The notes under the pieces were generated by a model. The model had not been told where the DNA came from. It searched no databases and saw only the letters and a program-made list of their open reading frames with translations. This document shows positions 56,998 to 61,248 of a stretch of 61,248 nucleotides of DNA, one piece after another. Where the stretch lies: positions 1 through 61,248 of the forward strand of contig JAUMZL010000012.1 of NCBI GenBank assembly GCA_030528155.1, written 5' to 3'. This stretch comes from Aerococcus sp. (lineage in GTDB: Bacteria; Bacillota; Bacilli; Lactobacillales; Aerococcaceae). The position numbers were made by a program, and so were the translations under genes. Positions within the stretch are counted from its first letter, which is position 1, and each line of letters starts with the position of its first letter.

Positions 56998-57669
56998 GTG
57001 AATATCAAAGAAGAATTATTGGCATTGCAGGATATTTCATATGCTGATTTTCAAGCCAAATTGACACCGAATATTCCAAGAGACCTATTTATAGGGGTTA
57101 GAGTTCCAGAGTCTAGGAAGCTTGCTAAAAGAATTGCAGAGGAGCCGGAAACATCTAAATTTCTGAGAGATTTACCACATAAATATTATGATGAAAATAT
57201 CTTACATGGACTCCTGGTTTCTGAGATGAAAGACTATGATGACTGTATTGAGGCAGTCGATGAATTTCTGCCTTATGTAGATAATTGGGCTGTTTGCGAT
57301 ATTATTTCGCCAAAGATATTCAAGAAGAATAAAACAGTACTTTTGGAAAAAATTAAAGAATGGTCTGCATCGGAAAAGACCTATACTTGCCGCTTTGGAA
57401 TTGAGATGTTAATGTCTTACTTTCTTGATGATGATTTTAAGCCTGAATATTTGGAAATACCTCTTTCTGTTAATAGTGAAGAGTATTATGTTCAGATGAT
57501 GATTGCATGGTTTTTTGCAACTGCTTTGGCAAAGCAATGAGATATGACCATAAAATACATCGAAGAACAGCACCTAGATACATGGACTCATAATAAGGCA
57601 ATACAGAAAGCACGTGAAAGTAAGCGCATTACATCTCAGCAAAAAGAGTATTTAAAGTCACTTAAATGA
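56998..57669 (+). pseudogene. DNA alkylation repair protein (AlkD-like HEAT-repeat glycosylase), interrupted by an in-frame stop
   Basis: The open part (GTG 56998 to TGA 57540, 180 residues) has the AlkD/COG4912 features: RVPESRKLAKRI, ENILHGLLVSEMKDYDD, and the substrate motif DNWAVCD. The same frame continues after the TGA for 42 more residues (DMTIKYIEEQHLDTWTHNKA.. ending at 57669) with a typical family tail. So the gene carries one nonsense codon, or a sequencing error. A shortened protein is possible. AT-rich codon use unlike its neighbour rlmD supports foreign origin. Confidence 0.8.
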
Positions 57670-57759
57670 TAATTAATCCTGGGAGGGTTTATTATCAGGG
57701 TGGTCTTGACACATATGGAGACGGTGTGTTTGTATTTTGGGGTTATGGCATTTAGCAAA

Positions 57760-57808
57760 TTTCCGACATATTCTCACGAATGAGGTCGATTTTCCGACAT
57801 GTTCCCAC
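57760..57808 (+). repeat. Two 18-base direct repeats spaced 31 bases
   Basis: TTTCCGACATATTCTCAC at 57760-57777 and TTTCCGACATGTTCCCAC at 57791-57808 (two differences). The second one runs into a sequence identical to the rlmD 3' region. They may be multiple copies of an attachment or insertion sequence end. Confidence 0.65.
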
Positions 57809-57905
57809 ATACTAGGATGTACAATTTTAGAGCCAAAACATCAATCCTACTAGCTCTACGCATGTGGAGGCAGTAGTAGGGCTGACAAAGGTTGTCAATC
57901 AGTAA
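57799..57905 (+). pseudogene. Duplicated, interrupted copy of an rlmD 3' tail (possible attR)
   Basis: ATGTTCCCACATAC (57799-57812) and ACGCATGTGGAG (57858-57869) are identical to 56904-56917 and 56919-56930 within rlmD, in the same order. Here they are separated by 45 bases, with ACTAG repeated at 57811-57815 and 57849-57853. The frame continues as THVEAVVGLTKVVNQ then stop, paralleling THVECVVLMSK in rlmD. This is the end of a second rlmD-like gene or a diverged attachment site. Confidence 0.65.
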
Positions 57906-57926
57906 GTGGATAAAATATAGAAAGCA

Positions 57927-57986
57927 AAGGCTTATTCATAGGCTATCGTTAAAAGATATCGGTAGTTTGTAGTAAGCCTTATTTTT
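57927..57986 (+). terminator. Terminator following the rlmD-like tail
   Basis: AAGGCTTA (57927-57934) with TAAGCCTT (57973-57980) and an inner CTATCG/CGGTAG pairing, then ATTTTTAT. It may be the original rlmD terminator, now separated from the gene. Confidence 0.7.
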
Positions 57987-58167
57987 ATGGTAAAAAGTCA
58001 TTGAATATCTATAAGCAAGAGTTGATACAAGAGGATGGCTAATAAGGGAAAATCTGCTCGTTTGCGCCCACACTTGATATGTGGATTTTTGCAGAAAAAA
58101 TATAAAATTAAATATTAATCTGTCCGTTGGGGACTGGGGTATCCTTTAGTCAAGGAGGTGTTAGACC

Positions 58168-58284
58168 ATGTTTAAATATGAAATTCAAGAAAAAACAGGT
58201 TTGACTAGAAAAGCAATAGGGTATTATGAAAAAAGTTTGATCAAGCCTTCAACGTCAGAAAGTGATAGGCTTTCCTTTAAGTAG
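58168..58284 (+). pseudogene. Truncated MerR-family regulator (N-terminal HTH only)
   Basis: 38 codons: MFKYEIQEKTGLTRKAIGYY followed by EKSLIKPSTSESDR, the start of a MerR winged helix, then a stop at 58282-58284. MerR proteins normally continue to 110 or more residues. CAAGGAGGTGTTAGACC is a good ribosome binding site, so a mini-peptide might be made. The end coincides with one arm of an 11-bp inverted repeat, suggesting disruption at that site. Confidence 0.75.
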
Positions 58285-58313
58285 TCTTAGGAATTGTCCT
58301 GTCTACTTAAAGG
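58274..58313. repeat. 11-bp inverted repeat at the MerR truncation point
   Basis: CCTTTAAGTAG (58274-58284) and CTACTTAAAGG (58303-58313), perfect, 18-base loop. It could be a hairpin or a remnant of a small insertion. Confidence 0.7.
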
Positions 58314-58391
58314 GGAGCGTATTACTTCATAGAATTGCACTAAAAAAGAATGAAGTTTTAATATAAATAAGATATATACGGAGGGTATAAA

Positions 58392-58487
58392 ATGAAAAAT
58401 ATATCATTATCTTCAGCGGTCATCTTAGCGTTACAATCTATAATACCGATTATTTATATTAAGGAAGAAGTAGTAAATTTAGTATGA
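58392..58487 (+). CDS. Small hydrophobic peptide, 31 residues, unknown
   Basis: MKNISLSSAVILALQSIIPI-type peptide: a short N-terminus, one possible membrane helix and a charged tail (YIKEEVVNLV). GGAGGG sits 8 bases upstream. Its TGA overlaps the ATG of the next frame (ATGA), so the pair is translationally coupled. It is not recognised as a known family. It may be real or a leader peptide; the good ribosome binding site and coupling argue for translation. Confidence 0.5.
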   Translation: MKNISLSSAVILALQSIIPIIYIKEEVVNLV

Positions 58488-58639
58488 AGCGCGATGAAGT
58501 ATTAAGAAAAATTTATCTCTTTTTGGTTTTTTATGTTTTGTCTAATTTAATATCGATAGAAGATAGATTATTTTATAAGATTTTGTATTCTGTTTTGTTA
58601 GTATCTACAGCCTTTTATTTTTTTAAGAGATCTAAATAG
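58484..58639 (+). CDS. Small two-helix membrane protein, 51 residues, unknown
   Basis: Begins MKRDEVLRKIYLFLVFYVLS and continues with a charged turn (IEDR) and a second hydrophobic helix (FYKILYSVLLVSTAFYFF), ending KRSK. Two membrane helices with positive ends inside, similar in size and layout to bacteriocin immunity or toxin-like proteins, but no family is recognised. It overlaps the preceding small gene by four bases. A terminator lies 80 bases after the stop. Confidence 0.55.
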   Translation: MKRDEVLRKIYLFLVFYVLSNLISIEDRLFYKILYSVLLVSTAFYFFKRSK

Positions 58640-58720
58640 TCAAGTTGATAGAATAAGAGAAGAAAATGTAGGATAGCTACAATAAAAGAATAATGTGCTA
58701 AGGTTTGATAATAGGTGATA

Positions 58721-58766
58721 ATCTCCTCTTTAAGTATATAGGACTGCTTAAAGAGGAGATTTTTAT
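58721..58766. terminator. Strong terminator after the small membrane-protein genes
   Basis: A perfect 14-bp stem, ATCTCCTCTTTAAG (58721-58734) with CTTAAAGAGGAGAT (58747-58760), then TTTTTATA. Confidence 0.88.
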
Positions 58767-58789
58767 ACTTAGGAAAAGCAGTTTGCTCC

Positions 58790-59045
58790 CAATAAACTAG
58801 AAGAAGTAATGCTGTTAGATATAAATCCTTATTCAAGTTTAGTGGAAGAATTTATGTTGAAAGTAGATAAGAAGTCTTTCAGAAAATATGTCTACAACTA
58901 CCAGAAATGAGGATTTAATAGTCTATTTCAACAAAGAAGAAATCATTATGATCCTTCATTATTCAAACATGAAGTCGTCAATAAAAATTCTGATAACCAA
59001 TTAACTGTGATAGAAGTGCTGATTAATATAATATTTCTTTAGATG
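58790..59045 (+). pseudogene. Coding debris of unrecognised genes
   Basis: A frame reads NKLEEVMLLDINPYSSLVEE then FMLKVDKKSFRKYVYNYQK and stops near 58910. A second reads NEDLIVYFNKEEIIMILHYS and stops near 59003. Neither has a start or ribosome binding site. They look like C-terminal fragments of lost genes, the second perhaps a frameshifted continuation of the first. Confidence 0.4.
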
Positions 59046-59125
59046 CTATTATTTATTCATAGATAAAGAAGTATACTGAGGAAAAGAAGTTAACACTCTT
59101 TAAGAAATTTCTGGGGGTCTATGAC

Positions 59126-59551
59126 ATGAAACCACGCAAGACAACTTTTGAAGAACGACTACGGATTGTGAAAGATTATCTTGAAAATCATTTGAGTTAT
59201 CGAGAAGTGGCGCAAAAATATCAGATTAATTATTCGCGTATTTATGGTTGGATAAAGAAATACGAAGAATTTGGCCCAGATGGATTACACGATGGGCGTG
59301 GAAAGTACAAGCCTGAAAGCTTACCTAATGATGTGGATGAATTAACCGCAAAAAATCAAGTGTTGGAGCTACACGATAAATATCTGAATATGGAATCTGA
59401 TAGCCACACAAGAGTGCGACAAGCTGCTGCCTATAGAACCATTGACCAACTAAAGGAGATCTACCCCATCACCTGGCTATGTAAAACTTTGAATATTTCT
59501 CGTGCCAGTTACTATAAATGGTATCATCGTTCAGAAGAAGGTAGATCATAA
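59126..59551 (+). mobile_element. Truncated IS3-family transposase (OrfA HTH joined to a fragment of OrfB)
   Basis: 141 residues. The N-terminus is an IS3-type HTH (TFEERLRIVKDYLENHLSYREVAQKYQINYSRIYGWIKKYEEFG). After about residue 70 the leucine-zipper part is shortened, and the end matches the start of IS150-type OrfB (YRTIDQLKEIYPITWLCKTLNISRASYYKWYHR), where the frame stops. The DDE catalytic core is absent, so it cannot transpose. Terminal inverted repeats were not found. TTTCTGGGGGTCT precedes the ATG. Confidence 0.88.
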
Positions 59552-60012
59552 GGAATAAGTTTACGCACGGGAAATTTTTTGGGGGAAAAGCTCTCGAGTA
59601 AGCGATATTTTTCAGTGATATCCTTTTTATTATCTACATGAAAGAGAAATAAATCACCCCTGTTATTTTGATTATTATCATTCACATATTTGAGATAGTA
59701 TTATTGTAATTAATAAAAAATAATCGTGAGTCAATCGTGCGAAATAAATTTGTCTGATTGGAACAAATGGCTAGAGATAGCGAAAATAAACGCGAATAAT
59801 CGTGAGTAAGAGGGTTAATCTAAAACTATTTACCAAATTTGGTGTGCTTTTCATTCTATCTGCTATACTGATTGAGCATAATAAGAGGAACTTTTATGAT
59901 TTTTGGAAATATAACGTCATTATGGCGAGTACACCAACTAACACAGTAGAGATGATCGCCATTTTATGTAGCAGTCTGAGTTGATATGAGAATGTAAAGG
60001 AGTCTGAAAGTA
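59552..60012. other. AT-rich intergenic stretch upstream of mrr
   Basis: No credible gene. It contains an 11-base direct repeat TAATCGTGAGT (59721-59731 and 59797-59807) and an extended -10 promoter TGCTATACT (hexamer 59864-59869) that probably serves mrr. Confidence 0.5.
59861..59869 (+). promoter_or_regulatory. Extended -10 promoter of mrr
   Basis: TGCTATACT, about 145 bases before the GTG start. A TTTTCA-like -35 (59848-59853) lies upstream at shorter than ideal spacing. Confidence 0.45.
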
Positions 60013-60870
60013 GTGGCTGGGAATAGGAGACTTGAACTTGAAAATAAAATTGCGCATGAAGTGTTGAGGGCAATGCAGGCGCTTGGTGGTAAGTTAACGC
60101 GTAAAGAAATCAAGCGTGAAATTCGCGATCATTCTGCCATTATTCCTGAGGAGATGGTGGATGAAGTGAAAAAATCGAAAAAGACGGGAAGTCTGTATCA
60201 CCCTTTTGACTATCTCTGTAACTTTGCGATCAAAGATTTAATTGCTTCCGAATACATCACTACTGAAGACAATCGTAGTCTTGAATTGTCGGAAAAAGGT
60301 AGAATGGTTGATTTAAATACATTTGATCTGATTAAAACCATTCATTCAGGGGGAGATGGTGTCCAGAAGACGGCTTCAGAAGATAAGGACACGGAAGAAA
60401 CTGAAGAAGAGCTGTGGCGAAGTGAATTATTAACAGCTTTATCAAAAATGCCTCCAAAGAAATTTGAACTTTTTAGTCGCGGTCTGCTTACTCATATGGG
60501 TGTGGATCTTGATGATAGTATAGGTGTTCAATATATCGCTGACGGTGGGTTGGATGGATTCGGCTATATTACGTCAGATGACTTTAGAACCACGCGAGTC
60601 GCATTGCAAGCTAAACGTTGGGAAGGAAAAGTTTCAGCTCCAGAGATTGATAAATTCCGTGGTGCGATGGATAAATATAATGCCGAATATGGAATTTTTA
60701 TCACGACTTCGGACTTCACGCGCACGGCAATTACGACAGCTAGAGAAGGAACTCGCGTCATTACTTTGATCAATGGGGATCAGATCTGTGATTTAGTCGC
60801 TAAGTATCATTATTATGTTGAACCCGTAATGACGTATAAATTAGGGGATTTTTATACGGAAGACGAGTAG
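60013..60870 (+). CDS. mrr: Mrr-type restriction endonuclease (type IV, modification-dependent)
   Basis: 285 residues. N-terminal winged-helix Mrr_N domain (about 5-105), acidic linker (EDKDTEETEEE), and C-terminal Mrr catalytic domain with the PD-(D/E)xK-like set Asp181 (GLDGFGY), Gln199-x-Lys201 (ALQAKRW), and ITTSDFTRTA. It cuts foreign methylated DNA and so acts as a genome defence. The start is GTG, 9 bases after AAGGAG. It lies alone in the island next to a transposase remnant, as is common for such genes. No cognate methylase is seen. Confidence 0.93.
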   Translation: MAGNRRLELENKIAHEVLRAMQALGGKLTRKEIKREIRDHSAIIPEEMVDEVKKSKKTGSLYHPFDYLCNFAIKDLIASEYITTEDNRSLELSEKGRMVDLNTFDLIKTIHSGGDGVQKTASEDKDTEETEEELWRSELLTALSKMPPKKFELFSRGLLTHMGVDLDDSIGVQYIADGGLDGFGYITSDDFRTTRVALQAKRWEGKVSAPEIDKFRGAMDKYNAEYGIFITTSDFTRTAITTAREGTRVITLINGDQICDLVAKYHYYVEPVMTYKLGDFYTEDE

Positions 60871-61086
60871 GGCGAGCTGTAACTAAACTATATTAGTGTG
60901 TAATTGTAGTAAATTTATATATGGCAGTTACCTACTTGATGATATTAACCAATTGACATGCGTCTACAGACTACATATGTGGGAATGAAATATTATTACA
61001 AAAAAATAATAGTTAAGAATGTGAGCTTTGATTAGTTGCATTTGAGTGGCGATTATAAGTGAGCTTAAGGTGAGGGAGTAATTAAT

Positions 61087-61248
61087 ATGCATTTTTTCAA
61101 TTTTGATGATAAAAAAATAGAAATACATTATTTATCAAATTCTATTTCTTATGGTGTGAGAAACAGGAAAGAATACTTTGATTCAAATGGTCTACTCGAA
61201 AAAGAAGATTCAAATTATAATCAGCAATATTCAAGTGGTAAAGCACAG
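61087..61248 (+). CDS. Unknown protein, N-terminal part (runs off window)
   Basis: 54 codons open to the end of the window: MHFFNFDDKKIEIHYLSNSI and on, rich in Asn, Ser, Tyr, Glu and Lys. GGGAG sits 9 bases upstream. It has AT-rich codons like the rest of the island. I do not recognise the family. Being next to mrr it may belong to the defence island. Confidence 0.55.
   Translation, partial: MHFFNFDDKKIEIHYLSNSISYGVRNRKEYFDSNGLLEKEDSNYNQQYSSGKAQ

Larger units (their letters stand above)
57670..58167. other. Gene-free AT-rich stretch holding rlmD-tail debris and a terminator
   Basis: Apart from the rlmD-like tail (57799-57905), an 18-base tandem repeat and a terminator, I see no complete gene. 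A strong AAGGAGG-type site at about 58151 belongs to the truncated MerR gene. Confidence 0.6.

Noticed and set aside
57538-57540. Selenocysteine or programmed read-through at the AlkD TGA
   Set aside because: No SECIS-like hairpin follows directly and the family has no selenoprotein members. A plain nonsense mutation is simpler.
58615-58836. A 73-codon minus-strand hydrophobic frame
   Set aside because: It contains both arms of a perfect 14-bp terminator and overlaps the end of the 51-codon gene. The Leu-rich look comes from AT-rich complement.
59802-59984. A 60-codon plus-strand frame upstream of mrr
   Set aside because: It covers the likely mrr promoter and has no ribosome binding site.

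Overview
The window looks like a chromosomal segment of a Gram-positive bacterium of the order Lactobacillales. The signs are an LPXTG-anchored surface protein, strong AGGAGG-type ribosome binding sites, sigma-A-like promoters with many extended -10 elements, a CamS lipoprotein, GatCAB amidotransferase, UPF0223 and YlbG proteins, the rapZ-yvcK-whiA cluster, and an ftsW-pyc neighbourhood. Core base composition is moderate (judged by eye, mid to high 40s % G+C), which is high for Aerococcaceae or streptococci and would fit an Abiotrophia-like or similar lineage. I cannot fix the genus from sequence alone. No rRNA, tRNA or CRISPR array was seen.

Layout. 1-2.8 kb: end of a His-rich cell-wall protein, then kbl-tdh (threonine to glycine plus acetyl-CoA) behind a CcpA-type site. 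2.8-3.5 kb: L25/Ctc on the minus strand. 3.9-9.8 kb: an Old-Yellow-Enzyme flavoprotein and a luciferase-like monooxygenase, followed by GcvH-like carrier, zinc macrodomain, class M sirtuin (SirTM) and CoaBC. This is a lipoyl-linked protein ADP-ribosylation locus. 9.8-10.4 kb: peptide deformylase (minus). 11.3-16.5 kb: pyruvate dehydrogenase pdhABCD with a long structured leader. 16.8-26.3 kb: UPF0223, inositol-phosphatase family, typA, ftsW, pyc, ylbG, rsmD. 26.7-30 kb: a lone XRE regulator, then rapZ-yvcK-whiA. 30.3-35 kb: a small SSB (minus) and a two-component system with VanZ-like protein and an RlmI-type methyltransferase. 35.3-38.9 kb: an ABC exporter. 39.3-42 kb: azlCD, a GH73 peptidoglycan hydrolase and a GntR/FCD regulator. 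42.3-51.2 kb: pcrA-ligA-camS-gatCAB. 51.5-55.5 kb: alcohol dehydrogenase, aldehyde dehydrogenase and aldo/keto reductase. 55.6-57.0 kb: rlmD.

Immediately after rlmD the DNA becomes AT-rich and decayed, up to the window end. This tract holds a DNA alkylation repair gene with an in-frame stop, a duplicated and interrupted copy of the rlmD 3' tail, a truncated MerR gene, two translationally coupled tiny membrane-protein genes, coding debris, a truncated IS3-family transposase, an Mrr-type restriction endonuclease and one more gene running off the edge. It reads as an island scar at the rlmD 3' end, a site known in streptococci as an integration target.

Metabolic theme: PDH, pyruvate carboxylase, threonine-to-acetyl-CoA, alcohol and aldehyde dehydrogenases and CoaBC surround acetyl-CoA and redox balance. 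Several of these promoters carry cre-like or Rex-like sites. The ADP-ribosylation operon is the most interesting system. It has GcvH-L, Zn-macrodomain and SirTM as in staphylococci and streptococci, but the usual dedicated lipoate ligase (LplA2) is not present in the window, and coaBC overlaps the sirtuin gene instead.
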